A stretch of 64,000 nt of DNA from Sialis fuliginosa (taxonomy: Eukaryota > Arthropoda > Insecta > Megaloptera > Sialidae): NCBI GenBank assembly GCA_961205875.1, contig OY540816.1:14394701-14458700 (forward strand), read 5' to 3'. Shown here in pieces: positions 12,265 to 23,785 of the stretch. Within the stretch, counting starts at the first letter, position 1; each line of letters opens with the position of its first letter. Below the pieces are notes generated by a model, which saw only the letters and a program-made list of their open reading frames with translations, ran no database searches and had not been told where the DNA came from. The position numbers and the translations under genes were made by a program.

Positions 12265-12477
12265 CAGGGCCGTAACTACCACATAGGAGGCCCCTGCAGC
12301 AGCATAAAAATTGTGGTCGGCAAGATTGAAGGAAACAAAAAATTAGTAACATGCAAAAATTGTAGACTGGGGTAGTAACGAAAAAAAGGTCTTCACTTTT
12401 TATATTTATATTTTACGTACGAGGGCCCCTCGGTCACTTACTGCCCCGGGACCCCAGAGCTTCTAGTTACGACCCTG
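12265..12477. mobile_element. Non-autonomous hAT element, 213 bp
   Basis: The terminal inverted repeats are CAGGGCCGTAACTAC and, as its complement, CAGGGTCGTAACTAG (13 of 15 matches). The flanks TAGAAAAG (12257-12264) and TCGAAAAG (12478-12485) match at 7 of 8, as for an 8-bp hAT duplication. The ends are GC-rich against AT-rich surroundings. Confidence 0.9.
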
Positions 12478-12485
12478 TCGAAAAG

Positions 12486-13763
12486 GAAAATTTCATGAAT
12501 CGGAACGCCACGTGAAAATTATTGAAAAAAATAAATAAACATCATCTAATTTCATCTAATTTTTACCGGAACGATATTTCAGTTTGCTCCGGTACATTTC
12601 AAGCCCTGCACCTACAAATAACACATTTTTATGAATGATTTTCACTTTCTCAAACAAATAAAAAAAAAGAAACAGTATTGCACAAAATTCTTCGTATTCA
12701 ATTTCAACGGAAATATATTTTAAAAGTGAAATTAATTTTATATATTATTTATTGGCATATTTGTCCGCTAATTAAAACTAAATTAAATATATTTTCATAA
12801 CAGTTATGAATGTTACATCCTGTTTAAGTGATTTAAAAAACGCAAGTGAAATTATACAATTTTATTAATTTAATAATAATAAAATAATATGAAAACTCTA
12901 TACCTACCTACTTCTTGAAATCAATGTTAATCTACTTGAGCTACGAGTAAGTATAGAAGTTATATGTTTGCCGACACGTTTATCTTCAAATTAGAACCAG
13001 TCATAATTTTTTTTTAATTTATATTATATCAAAGGTGATGTAATTTTTTAAAGAAATATACAAAAATATTATAAATAACCTTTTAGAATATTGAAAAATA
13101 AACACGTTTTATTAATGCTAGCCAGAAATCATCAACTTTGTCTTGAGTCCCAAGTTATAACGCATCCTGTGCTAGTGGTTCTCTTATAGAAATACAATTT
13201 CATAAGGGCCGCTTAGTGGCCTTTCTACAGTCTAAGGGAGAGAGAGGCAGCTAGCTGCTTTATTGTAACTTTTCCACTATCACGTACATACATAGATATG
13301 TAATTTTAAATATAAATTAAGAAATGTATATATACATTATTAACACATTACCCGCCGCATACATAATTGCATTTACAGTTAACATAAATCCGAATTAAAA
13401 TGAATGCCGAGTATTGAAAACTGCCCAAGTATTCAATATAGGTAATTAAAACCCCATTCAATGTACTCTGACATAATTAAAAAGAATGACTCTAAAGATA
13501 CAATAATAATACATACACAGATTGTATGTGTGTGTAAATATTTCAACATAATATATCAATCACTGGCAACCACAAAAAATACATGTAAAATAATATTGTA
13601 GTAATTTGTAAATGTGTTGATATTAGAGAACGAGTCTATTGGGAAAATGATATTTATTTGAATGATTTAAAACTTTCAGAAAATGTTTGTAATAATTGAT
13701 AATTTTTCAGTTTGCTAATAATCTCTGTTTATCGAATTTTATTTTGTTCAGTGCGATTTATCA
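12486..13763. other. AT-rich DNA, nothing firm
   Basis: Mostly AT-rich. A less AT-rich patch at about 13135-13260 contains AGTGGTTCTCTTATAG and AGGGAGAGAGAGGCAG and could be an old repeat, but it has no partner end. Confidence 0.4.
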
Positions 13764-13771
13764 TTTGTTAC

Positions 13772-14058
13772 TAGGGTGACCAGGTCTCCGGTTTTGGCCC
13801 GAAGTCTCAGGGTTTGCATACGGAATCTCCGGGATCCGGGTTTGGGTACAATTTCTCCGGGTTTTGCAAAAAATGGCGACGACCAAAAAAAAAAGGTCGT
13901 CAAAAATAGAGCAGGGGACATAACAATGAAGATTTTGGTAACTTTTATGAAAATAAAAATAAAAAGAATAAAATAAAAATAAAATAGAAAAGATAAAATA
14001 AAAAAGGGGTCTTCATTTACATCTCAGGGTTTACCAAAACTAAAATCTGGTCACCCTA
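13772..14058. mobile_element. M3-family element with perfect 8-bp duplication, hAT-type
   Basis: The termini TAGGGTGACCAG and CTGGTCACCCTA are 12-bp perfect inverted repeats. The flanking TTTGTTAC occurs at 13764-13771 and 14059-14066, an exact 8-bp target duplication. The interior has repeated TCTCCGGG/TCCGGGTT blocks and an A-rich simple run (about 13950-14010). The frame at 13776-13976 lies in this element and is not a gene. A second copy is at 52799-53029. Confidence 0.9.
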
Positions 14059-14066
14059 TTTGTTAC

Positions 14067-14658
14067 ACCAACAAGCATACAAAATATAAATAAACATAAA
14101 TACTACTACATACTATAGTATAATTTCGATAAGTGTTACAAGGCTAATTCAATTCAAAACTAAAATAACCAATTATGTGACACATCAAATTCGGTTCACA
14201 GAAAAATAATTGGAAATGAACGTTAAAATAAAATAATGATTAAAGAAAATTCAGATACTTTTCACCAGCTGCAAGATTTGATAATTTTCTAAGTATATTT
14301 TATGTGCTTTGAGGCTTTTGCGGTGATCGTAATGTAAACTTTGTGGTGTTTGTTTTTATTTGAAGCACGATTAATTACACCATTAAAATGTATTTATTTA
14401 TTTGTTGTTGATGAACTTAAAATAGAAAAACGTGCGAAAAAAATACAAATTGACTAATCGAATAAGTAACATGCCGCTTATCAAAAATTTACTATACTAG
14501 AGGTAATAATAACAACAAGGGGTTATTATTAATGCGGTTTTATTAAAAATTAGTATGGTTGTTTAGAAGAATATCATTACCTTTTGGATTGCTTTAAAAA
14601 TATACATAGGTACATATTTCTATTTCTTTTTGGATATCTATATATTAATATGTGAACA
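14067..14658. other. AT-rich DNA, nothing recognised
   Basis: Continuous AT-rich sequence between an M3 element and an R4 repeat. No frame with coding character and no shared repeat was noticed. Confidence 0.5.
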
Positions 14659-15091
14659 TCGAAAATTGTCGTATGTTTTTTTTAGTATTTATTATAAAAG
14701 GGGTTAATGAAACTTATATCATTCGAAATGTACTGTGCACAAAAAAATCATGTGTGTATGTTGCCGTTAAGACAGGTAAAATAAAGTTAACATACAATAC
14801 ACACATGATTTCCCCTCTCGCTGTTTTTTTAAATTTCCCCTCGCATCGTTCAACAGCGCCACCAAGCGACAAAAATAAATAGTTTAGAGTTTTTATGAAA
14901 TGTAGAGAATGCGGAAAGAGATTTCAATTCGTTTTCAATTGCAGTGTTTTTATTTGGAAATTTTTGTTGTAAAAGCAAGTAAGATTAAGTTAGGTACTGT
15001 GCCATAGATGTGCACAAAAAAAAATGTGTGTATGTTGCAGTTAAGGCAGGTAAAATATTGGTCGATTTTCGACCATACGCAATACTAGTCA
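14659..15091 (+). repeat. R4-family repeat, longest contiguous copy
   Basis: About 430 bp. The block CATGTGTGTATGTTG(C)CGTTAAG.CAGGTAAAATA occurs twice in direct orientation (about 14749 and 15028), so the copy looks like a unit flanked by short direct repeats. The first block also pairs with TACACACATGATT at 14798-14810, giving a hairpin with a stem of about 15 bp. The far end holds the small palindrome GGTCGATTTTCGACC (15060-15074). It is not coding and its class is unknown. Confidence 0.75.
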
Positions 15092-16097
15092 TTTTAAATA
15101 ACCATTTATTTCAATATCGGTAAAAGGATCCCAGCTGTTTTCAAGATCATTAGAATTAATCGGGATGAAGATTTTTCGAAGACCTATAATTATTTAAGTC
15201 ATTTAATGGTGTTCTTATTTTGCATTTGTATTTTGAAAATTTACAATTTAAAAAAAAAAGTTTTGAAATATGTATATCAGCCAATTCAGATATGTATAGG
15301 TATATATTATGAAATTGAAAAATCGTATTATTGTAATTCATATAAATAACAATTGTAACTTTTAGCTAATGAACAGTTTAAAAAAAAATATTTTACACAT
15401 ACATATATACCTACATCTGTTTAATAAACAATACATTTATTTCATCAACAGCATGTAAAAATATATATCGCAGACAGCCTAATACAAAAATTCAAACACA
15501 TAATTGGCGTAGCGTGTAAACGTTTTTAATAGTTAATTAATTTAAATACTTAACAGTTTATAAGCGCTATATCATCGAACGGCCCTGACATCTAGCGGCG
15601 AACAGGAGAAACAAAAACAAAAAAATACGCATCAGCCACTGAACCCTGTGATATTTTTATGATTGGTATAAATTAGAAGCGATTAAAACAATCACAATGA
15701 ATAGAAAACCAATTATTTTTATTCCCAAGTGCAGTTATTCGAGGTAAAAGTATTTTAAAAATATACACGTGTATTTTTTGCAAGTTTTTTCTACTAATTA
15801 TATAGCTAAGATGATTTTAAAGCTATTTATATGAATTATGAAGTACAATTAATAATAAAATATATGTTTTATTTTATGATTTTGACTTTTGTTAGGTTGT
15901 TTATAAATGGTAACTTGAGTATTTATTCAAAATCAAGTGATTTCAATATGTAGAGATTTTTGAAAAATGAATATTTTTAATCATGATTGTTTCTTATACT
16001 GTTTCTAACAAATATAAATAAAAACAACAGTTGATACATCCAATACAGTAAACGTTCTATACTGTGAACCACGCCAGCGCAATCAGTTCTGTTATAA
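15092..16097. other. AT-rich DNA, no gene recognised
   Basis: Nothing recognised apart from a slightly GC-richer patch at about 15565-15650 (CATCGAACGGCCCTGACATC, TCTAGCGGCGAACAGG) that has no open frame of note. Confidence 0.45.
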
Positions 16098-16706
16098 ACT
16101 AGCTGTGCCCCCGGCTTCGCTCGCGTGGACTACGAAATTATTGTTTAGGATTTTTGAAAAATATAATTGAATTAATAAGTACAAATACGATTAGTTATTA
16201 TTGTAATAATAACAAATCAACACCTAAATTACCTTACAAAAACTAATCACAACAAAAAGTATAAATAATTTTTGTTCTGTTTAAATTTAAATGTTAACGC
16301 AAACAGAACCCAAACGTTTTTTATTTTCTTTGTAACATAAAAGCAGTCATTGTGGCTTAAATATAAAAGTTAGATATATAGTATCGCGGGCTTTATTTTC
16401 GATCTTTGGTTCTACACAATTCTTTACTACATTATTTTGTTCAATATTTAACGTTTAAAAGGCAACGTACTGCAAAATAGCGCGTCGCGCTGGCAGCAAA
16501 CTATTTTCCGACTTGATTTACTATTATCGTCACTGCTTATTCCTTATGTTACCTAACGTAACAAAATATATTCTATAACCTGGTCAGAGAACATATCTAT
16601 TTGGATTGAAAAAAAATACTTAAATTTGATAAGTGGTTCTCGAGTTATAAGCGCACTAACGGACAGATAGACAGAGAGACGTTGTGCTTTATATATATTA
16701 AGGATG
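16098..16706. repeat. Insect-type dispersed element, GGCTTCGCTCGCG start
   Basis: Begins CTAGCTGTGCCCCCGGCTTC, CGCTCGCGTGG, and closes with CGGACAGATAGACAGAGAGA followed by CTTTATATATATTAAGGAT. I associate this pairing of ends with a very common non-coding repeat of lepidopteran and other arthropod genomes; its superfamily is uncertain to me. A shorter relative lies at 38093-38390. Confidence 0.55.
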
Positions 16707-16959
16707 GTAGCTGTAGGTACAAATATATGTATATGTATATAGTCTGAAGAATGGAGATCGCACTATGGAACCGGGTTCATAGTATAGAACTTGTACTGTA
16801 TATCTTTCTGAGATTCACATCCCTCATTAACCAATCAATAACACAATTTCTTTTTAAACGAGCGAATAAAAAGAAAACAACCAAACCCGGAGCACCGAAA
16901 ATCAAGCACACCCAATCTTTCTGGTGAAAGATTCCTCCATCACCAATCAGTGACATTAT

Positions 16960-17210
16960 TTCCTTCTGAACGAGGCAATAAAACTAAAACAGATAAGACC
17001 GAAAACAGTTGAAGAACGGTAATTAAATACACTCGCTCTGGTATAAATAAATAATTCGCGATGGACATCGAGGAGTGCTGTGGCACAGCGCACGGCCGAG
17101 ATCAAGATACCCGTGGCGGTTGGTAGTGTTACATAACACTGCGCAGGCGCCAAGGTTCTCGGAGAGAAGAAGATCGCATCGGCTGTGGCTGCCAGGAAAA
17201 CGTATGCATG
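16960..17210. other. GC-rich island of unknown nature
   Basis: This stretch is rich in CpG (GCGCACGGCC, CTGCGCAGGCGCC) within AT-rich DNA. On the + strand TATAAATA (about 17042) precedes an ATG at 17060 with a 21-residue frame. On the minus strand a 65-codon frame covers 16956-17153. Neither product is recognised. The palindromic TGTTACATAACA (about 17128) hints at a long-terminal-repeat end, but I find no matching second end. Possibilities are a promoter or exon, a solo LTR, or an older repeat. Confidence 0.3.
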
Positions 17211-17329
17211 TAACCCATATGCGCCAACATTAGCAAAATTGGAAAATAGTTGTTTAGATGAATTTTTACTTTCTTATACACCCATATACTTATATCGTAT
17301 ACGTAAATTTGACTTTCCTTAAATCTTTT

Positions 17330-17780
17330 TCGCTGTAATGTCCGTGTGTCAGTCTGTAGACTCTGTAACTCAAATACGACAAATCTTAGAATGGTGAAAT
17401 TTTATATTTAGGATTAATTTTCGGAATTACTAAAACTTCATATTTTTTTAAATCATCTCATGTTTACTCTTGTCAATTTTGGAATTATTTTTGAAACGGT
17501 GTGAGATATAGAAAAATGTTTAAGATAAACTACAGAGTACATTATTATCTTTAATTTATGCTGTATTTATTAAAAAAAAAAACTATAAGAAATATCTGTC
17601 ATGGGTTCCATGGGACTTTCTTTTACGTAATACTGAAAGTGAACAGTGTAGGTGTTTCTAGTTATATAAAAATAAAAAACTGCCATGGGTGACGCGGGAT
17701 TTTCTTATATGTAATATTGAGAGTGAACAGTATATGTGTTTCTAATTTTATTAATAAAAATATTTCTGGCCAACTAATAA
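17330..17780. repeat. R8 repeat region with internal duplication
   Basis: The stretch 17605-17665 (CCATGGGACTTTCTTTTACG...GTGAACAGTG...GTTTCT) is repeated in diverged form at 17690-17745 and again at 61074-61125. Segments near 17390-17415 (minus strand) and 17460-17525 also have counterparts at 61440-61480 and 61210-61300, so two rearranged copies of one family exist. Confidence 0.6.
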
Positions 17781-17933
17781 AAGAAAGAAAAAAATATAAG
17801 AAAGTTATGTAGTACCATGGCAACTTTCTTAACATAATAAGGTTTGTTTGGTTATTGCCTTAAATTGTAATATATATTATTGAAATTGGAATACTGATTC
17901 AGGAAAACATATTATTACAAAACTACTAGTGAA

Positions 17934-17960
17934 CAGGGGTGGGCAAATGTTATATATACA
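17934..17960 (+). mobile_element. Orphan hAT terminus
   Basis: CAGGGGTGGGCAAATG matches the complement of the right terminus of the element ending at 62825. No partner end was found before the L5 repeat begins at 18065, so this is a truncated remnant. Confidence 0.4.
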
Positions 17961-18064
17961 TTATTTGCAGAAAATATCGTTCCGGGAACGACTTATTATT
18001 CAAGCGAGCTAAATGAGTCTACAACTGTAGCGGAAGCTTATTATTCGTAGGTATAGCCTCTACA

Positions 18065-18625
18065 TTTTTAAGGTTCCGAAGAAACTCTAATAATCTCACT
18101 TTGTTGTCCGTCTTTTTCAGTCAAAGCAAAATATCTCGTTAACTGTATAAGCTAGAAACTTGAAATTTTTACTGAACATGTAAAATGATACCTCTAGTAA
18201 AATATGTATAAATTTTTTGAAAACATAATTTTTCAGAGAGGGCGCAAAAGAGCTAAAGCAAGACAAAAAATATTTTTTATACCAAGGCACGTGGCACGTT
18301 AAAATGTATAACCAAACCAGTAGAATTTGACCCTTTTTCTTATTTTTTTTCTAAATCAAAAATGGAGCCTGCAGGAGGCTAAAAGCAGTATTTTATTTTG
18401 TCCCACCCCTGTAACTCGGTAACTATTGGCTCAAAAAATCTGAAAAAAATTGGTAATGAACCTTTGATGGGACTACCAACGACAAATATTAAAGTCATCA
18501 ATATCATTTTAAATTTTGGAATAATAGGGAGGGGCGTCATATAATTTTTTTTTAATTTCTTATCTAAGCGTGTTGGGTATCAAAATGTAGATCTCAATTA
18601 GTAGAATTTGACCCTATTTTTTTCT
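18065..18625 (+). repeat. L5-family insect repeat, copy A
   Basis: Starts TTTTTAAGGTTCCGAAGAAA and continues with AATCTCGTT-type text, a GGAGCCTGCAGGAGGCT block and a GTAGATCTCAATTAGTAGAA block near 18590. The complement of these blocks, in the same order, forms copy B at 20832-21334. GGTTCCG...GGAACCCT ends are, to my knowledge, widespread in lepidopteran genomes. Confidence 0.7.
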
Positions 18626-18699
18626 AACTCAAAACTTATGGCATACACTCGTGAATGTCTTGATTGAATTTTTACCCGATAATATAACCACACCTACGC

Positions 18700-19812
18700 C
18701 ACTGGTATAGCGACAGAAGTGTTTCTATAAACAAGCTGATGATAATTCATGCATTACTCGGTATTTGATTGCAGCTCTTTTTAATTATTGTATGCTTTTG
18801 TTTTGTGTATTTTGTGTACTTGAATTTCTTTTTCTTATTACCGAAGCTACCTTTTGTATTTTGACGTATGTCTATTGTATTTGTTTGGATTTAAACATAA
18901 AGGAAAAACCTTTGTATAATTGAACAGTAGTTAAAAACATTGTATACAAAATAAGTATGAAAACAACATCTAAATTAAAACCAGGAAGTTAAGGTGACAT
19001 AGGTTATCTTCGATCATGTAGGACAAAACGGGTGTTTCTATAAATAACGTTGCAAAAATCTAAAGAAAAGAATATTTGTATCTTCTAAATACAGCCATTA
19101 CATTCGATAATAATTCATGTCACATCTTTTAAAATGTTATGTAATATTGTTCGTGAATTTTAAAATGTTTAAAACATTGGGTTCAGTGTAATTTTGTGAA
19201 GCTTATAGTGTATAATTTAAACTTTAGTATTCCCAAATGATAGATGTAAAATACAGTTAAATAACAATGTCTTTCGGGTTAAGAGTTATTACCAGAAATT
19301 CTTTAGTGTATTGTAGTCTCAAACCATTGTTTAAATTTCACACTACTCAATAAAATCGACATAAAAGTAACTCACCAAAAGGGTGCCTTTTTATAGATAT
19401 TCGAGACCATTAAATTAAATTTCATTTTATTGGTGGATGAAGAATTAAGGAGAGGCTTTATAGCGGTTTAATGGAATTTATTAGATAGATATTACAGGAT
19501 CGGTTTCAGAAAAAAATTTTTATCTTTTTTTATTATTTATGAAACTGTAAAATACAGTTGAGTTGTTATTTTTAAGAATAAATATCTGAAGGTTTAAAAA
19601 CATACATAGAAAATTGTATGGCGAGTTTTATTTTAATACTGATTTTTTTAGATAGCTGAATTATGTAAAATATATTAACAAATATAATTTTCTCAAAATG
19701 AAGTAATGATGGATATTGTGTCTTTATATCTTGTATTTTTCTAAAAAAAAAATCAATTTTAAAATAAAACTCTACATAAAATTTTCTACAGATGTTTTTA
19801 AACCTTCACATA
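18700..19812. other. AT-rich DNA, nothing recognised
   Basis: Just before this stretch, CCTACGCCACTG (ending 18699) is an orphan hAT-type right end. The remainder is AT-rich without genes or shared repeats. Confidence 0.45.
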
Positions 19813-20248
19813 AGGTACTGGTACCAGTTATGGCCGCTATAAGAGCAAGTGTAGTTTGTTTTTTAAATTATAGTATTTTATTTTGTTTATGTTTATTCCC
19901 AAGTAATGAACAAAGTAAAACTAGTAATAAGTACGCAGTGATGGACACTTGCTAATGATTACAAAATGATAAGTACTACGACACAAAAGTTATAAAAGAA
20001 AGAATCGTCAAATTTGACTCAATGTAAAGCAATTACTATGATAATATAATAATTTATAAATAAATTATACTAATAATTAGTTTAAATGTCCACCATTTTG
20101 ACACCTATTGACCGATTGTCATCAAATCACGGTGTAAGACAGTTAAATGTATATATAGATTAATATTCAGAAATGGTAGTAATCAAATATCAACAAATAT
20201 TTCTAATAGCCATTACTGGGGTCATATCCAAGATTGGTGCCAGAACCT
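19813..20248 (+). mobile_element. M1-family MITE with both ends
   Basis: Left terminus AGGTACTGGTACCAGTTATG after TA (19811-19812). Right terminus ATTGGTGCCAGAACCT before TA (20249-20250). It lacks about 90 bp of the family's left-hand body (the GATTGACGG to CCGCAAATATAG part) relative to the 43722 copy. Not coding. Confidence 0.9.
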
Positions 20249-20831
20249 TATTTTTCGTTTACATGCTTTTTTCTATTAATATTCATACAAATTCTAGTAT
20301 TGATCATTAAATATTAAAATCGATTATAATATTCAAATAAGATTTCTATTAAGGCGCGTATTTAAGTGTTTATGTAAACTTTGTAAAGCCATACTTCAAG
20401 CGATCTAATTTGCATCCATCACGTACGTATTATCCGTCAAAACGTCAACGATTTGACAAGTCGCATACGCCCTTGTATGTTTACATAATTGCAGAACGTG
20501 CCTTTATATTACAAGTTTTTGTTTTCTTTTTGATTTGTTTTTCTATCACGTCGTGAAAATATGATTAGATCTTTTCCGTAATCACGGAACATTGATGTAT
20601 GAAGAGCTTAACGTGGCGCTAAACAATTTATTAAAGATATGTTCATTGTAATAATTTTATAACTATGTAGTTATTCTGAAACTACGTGAATTATACATTA
20701 ACTATATTGACATATTTTTGACCTATAAATTTTAAATCGTTGTTTAAAATCTTTCATATTGTCTTTCTAATATCGCGTATTATAATGAATTTGCTCTACA
20801 ACAAAAGCTATAAGCTAATTCTATCTGCGAG

Positions 20832-21334
20832 GTATCATATTCTACAAATTGAGGTTTACATTTCGACACCCCATATGCATAGATATGAAAATAATTTTTT
20901 TCATATTCTACAAATTGAGGTTTACATTTCGACACCCCATATGCATAGATATGAAAATAATTTTTTTCATATTCTACAAATTGAGGTTTACATTTCGACA
21001 CCCCATATGCATAGATATGAAAATAATTTTTTTTATGACACTCCTCTCTATAAAAAATAAAAAATATGGTCATATTCTACTAATTGAGATCTACATTATG
21101 ATACCCCACACGTTTTGGTATACAATTGTTTTGTTTTTGTTTTTTGGATTTGCTTTAAAGCCCCCTGCAGACGCTATTTTTTATTTTAAAAAAATAAGGA
21201 AAAGAGTCAACATACCTTGGTATAAAAAAATATTTTTTTAAATAGCTTCAGCTTCTTAGCCCTCTTCCCTTGAAAAACTATTTTTACAACAAAAAAAAGT
21301 GAGATTAATAGGGTTTCTTCGGAACCCTAAAAAC
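20832..21334 (-). repeat. L5-family insect repeat, copy B, with amplified segment
   Basis: Read on the minus strand it starts TTTTTAGGGTTCCGAAGAAA (21334 downward) and follows copy A through a CTGCAGGGGGCTTTAAAG block and GTAGATCTCAATTAGTAGAA (about 21090). The last segment is then present as a diverged unit (21070-21120) and three near-identical tandem units. Long frames on both strands across this region (20740-21241) exist only because the repeat period is a multiple of three. Confidence 0.7.
20835..21032. repeat. Tandem array, 66-bp unit x 3
   Basis: Units at 20835-20900, 20901-20966 and 20967-21032, each beginning TCATATTCTACAAATTGAGG and ending in a T run, are identical or nearly so. 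A diverged fourth unit (ATATTCTACTAATTGAGATC) follows at 21070. The period of 66 keeps reading frames open and yields three repeats of a 22-residue peptide, which is not evidence of a protein. Confidence 0.95.
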
Positions 21335-21534
21335 AAAAGAAATATTCTTTCGTTGTCCTTGGCTGTTAATATTATTTTTATTTATATAAAATTTCTTCCT
21401 TTATTAATAAAAATCATATGACATTTTACCAAGCATATTTGAAAATTTCCCAATAACTCTTTACCGGTCTCAAGTTACTAACAATATAGTAATTTTTACT
21501 GTAAGAATTCATATAAAATTTATTGTTTTGATTT

Positions 21535-21665
21535 TTTAGATGTGACGTCACGAAGCTTATGACTCCTGCCCCCCTCTTTTCACACTTTGTAGACCCACTC
21601 CCCCTACCCCCTCAACATGTGACATAATTTATAGATGACCCCTAATGTATATACGATGCATTTAA
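21535..21665. repeat. Insect-type repeat rich in C runs
   Basis: GATGTGACGTCACGAAGC, ACTCCTGCCCCCCTC, TTTCACACTTTGTAGACCC, ACATGTGACATAATTTATAG. The alternation of GTGAC and C-rich blocks is one I know from dispersed repeats in arthropod genomes. It is a fragment with undefined boundaries. Confidence 0.4.
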
Positions 21666-21739
21666 GATGTACCCTTGTCACCACTACCATTTGTGAGAAT
21701 TGTCAGTAAGCTGTCATTTATATAATACCCAGCTGATAT

Positions 21740-21784
21740 CGTTAGCTTAGCTTTTGCTCGAGAGCAAATTCTTTATAATACCGG
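21740..21784. mobile_element. Possible solo end of an M2 element
   Basis: TTTATAATACCGGACA followed by TA matches the M2 right terminus (compare 52768-52783). The preceding GCTTTTGCTCGAGAGC resembles its subterminal palindrome. No other end is present. Confidence 0.4.
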
Positions 21785-21785
21785 A

Positions 21786-23558
21786 CATAACAAAATTAAA
21801 TACAATATACAATAATTTTGTTTCAACAGTTCACAAACGGTACCAAGCTATTATTTTCAATCTTTTTTTTTATTTCCTAATCCATTGATCTGTTCCTGGT
21901 TGGCCTACATTTCGTTAATCTGAATAAGAAGATCAAAACACCTGTTAATTATCAATTTATATAATAACAAGAGTTCTTTTTATTCGTCTCAAAGACGAAG
22001 TACAATGAAAACCAGAGGTCAAGAAACTGTATCTACGCATAAACATACATAGATCAAGATATTTAGAATGCAAGGGTTGTCAACCTAACCTATTTAGGAA
22101 AATTAATACATGTTTATAGGCGACATAAAATTTTACAATCAGCAATTATTATGTAGGTTAAAATGAGAAGAGATGCCTTCTTGTTTGTTAGAGTGACAAT
22201 ACAAATTCGGTTTTCGAATTTTATGACATTTGGAAAAGATACCATTTGTATTATTTTTATTTTTGCGTAAATTTTTCCTTCCACAATTTTTTTTTATGTA
22301 TTTAATATTACTTATGACCTGCAAAATATTAATCTTTATTGAAATAGATGATTTCATCGTTATAAGTACTTAATGTAGATAAAATTTGCCTTTTACATCA
22401 TCCAATTTGGTCGTACAGCTTAGGAAGTAACTTTAAATAAGTTATATACGGTAAAATATTATTACTATCGCGCGATATAAAATACCGTTTGGTTTATATT
22501 TCAAAATTTACAAAAAATTATAAAAGATCTTATAAACAATGGGTCCCGAGGTCGAATTCCAATTATTTTTTATGAATTATTAAAAAAGCGCCAAGCGATT
22601 TTTTTCTTTTTGGTCTTAAAATGTTCCTTAAATACTAAATAATTTAATTGTACAAAAAAATCAGAGGTAATCAATTTTTTTATTAAAGTTGGCTTCCAGA
22701 ACACCGTGGTCTGTATATATGTAAAATCATTTTTTCATTATTTCGTAATAAATTACAGTAATTCTAAATCTACAGACTTACATTATAATATTATAGACGA
22801 TAAACCGACAATATACTTTTCTCTTTTCCTACTCATTGGACACCCTTGCGCAGGTTTTTTTCACTGAGTTTCAGACGTGAATGTTCATCAATCACTATAG
22901 GTTTTTGCTACGCTTGGCTGGCCTAATCTGTCGGAGACAGATTGGAAAATACATACACAGAAATCGAATCGGGCTATTTATCATAACTAACTCATGTACA
23001 TATATACACCAGATTGTATCTGTAAAGCAGTCCGCTGTTTTTTTGCGCTTTCAATTTGATATGATACGACATTAGGAACATGCTTGTTCTTTCTATTTTC
23101 ATTTTTTTACCGTTGATTACAGAAATCGGATCGATGTTATAAAAAGAAATAAGTCATCTTAATACGTGTAAAGCACTTTTCAGAATATGATTAATTTTAT
23201 TGTATCAGAATCTGGTAGTTCAACTTTGATAAGTTTAGTGTCGCTTTTTGAAGGGTTGAATGGAATTTGCAGTCATATATTATACACCTATATAGACGCT
23301 GGGAAGTAATTTTGTTATATGTATACGCCTAAACTAGGTATGTACAACTTTATGGTATAGACAAAAAAATATTAAATTAAAAAAAAATACTGTTCTTTAA
23401 ATATTTATTTTATTAAAAAATTGTTGTAAGAATGTTGATGTCAAAAAATAAGAAATTGAATGCAGTTTTTTTTGTCTGGCGGCCAAGGGGCTAAACCCGA
23501 TCGCCAATAATTTAAATTATAGTAACTATTCAAAAAAAAAATCAAATGTTGTAGGAAC
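21786..23558. other. Mostly AT-rich DNA, no gene recognised
   Basis: A less AT-rich patch at about 22840-23060 holds a 64-codon frame (22881-23075, +) and the small hairpin CTAATCTGTC/CAGATTGG, but no recognisable product. The text GGTCCCGAGGTCGAATTCC at about 22543 weakly resembles a tRNA B-box. Confidence 0.4.
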
Positions 23559-23785
23559 TATTGGCTTCAGAAGTCGTCTGCCACCTTTTAAAGATCAGAA
23601 TCGCTTGCAACAGATTCACAAATATTAAAACAAACATCATCGGTTATCTTTTTCTAGGGCATAGCTAATATTGTTATATCATTTTAAAGGAATGTACAAA
23701 TATACGTCCATTTAATTAATAAATTGTATATCAAGTTTAACATATTTAAATACTGATTGCCACAAAATTTACTTACACAGTTTTG
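23559..23785 (+). repeat. R6 dispersed repeat, copy 1
   Basis: Shares GGCTTCAGAAG, CAGAATCGCTT, TTATCTTTTTCTAGGGC and AATATACGTCCATTT in the same order with 33066-33280. Only two copies are present in this window, in direct orientation and moderately diverged. Confidence 0.75.

Noticed and set aside
16098..16706. Helitron assignment for the GGCTTCGCTCGCG element
   Set aside because: I see neither a clear TC start nor a CTRR end with a hairpin; the class is left open.
20835..21032. CRISPR-like direct repeats
   Set aside because: The units are contiguous without spacers, in a eukaryotic sequence.
20740..21241. Long frames on both strands with a thrice-repeated 22-residue peptide
   Set aside because: They arise from a 66-bp non-coding tandem repeat whose period is a multiple of three; all frames without internal stops stay open, and the unit belongs to a dispersed repeat.
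22540..22562. tRNA B-box-like GAGGTCGAATTCC
   Set aside because: There is no A-box at the right distance and no clover-leaf potential.
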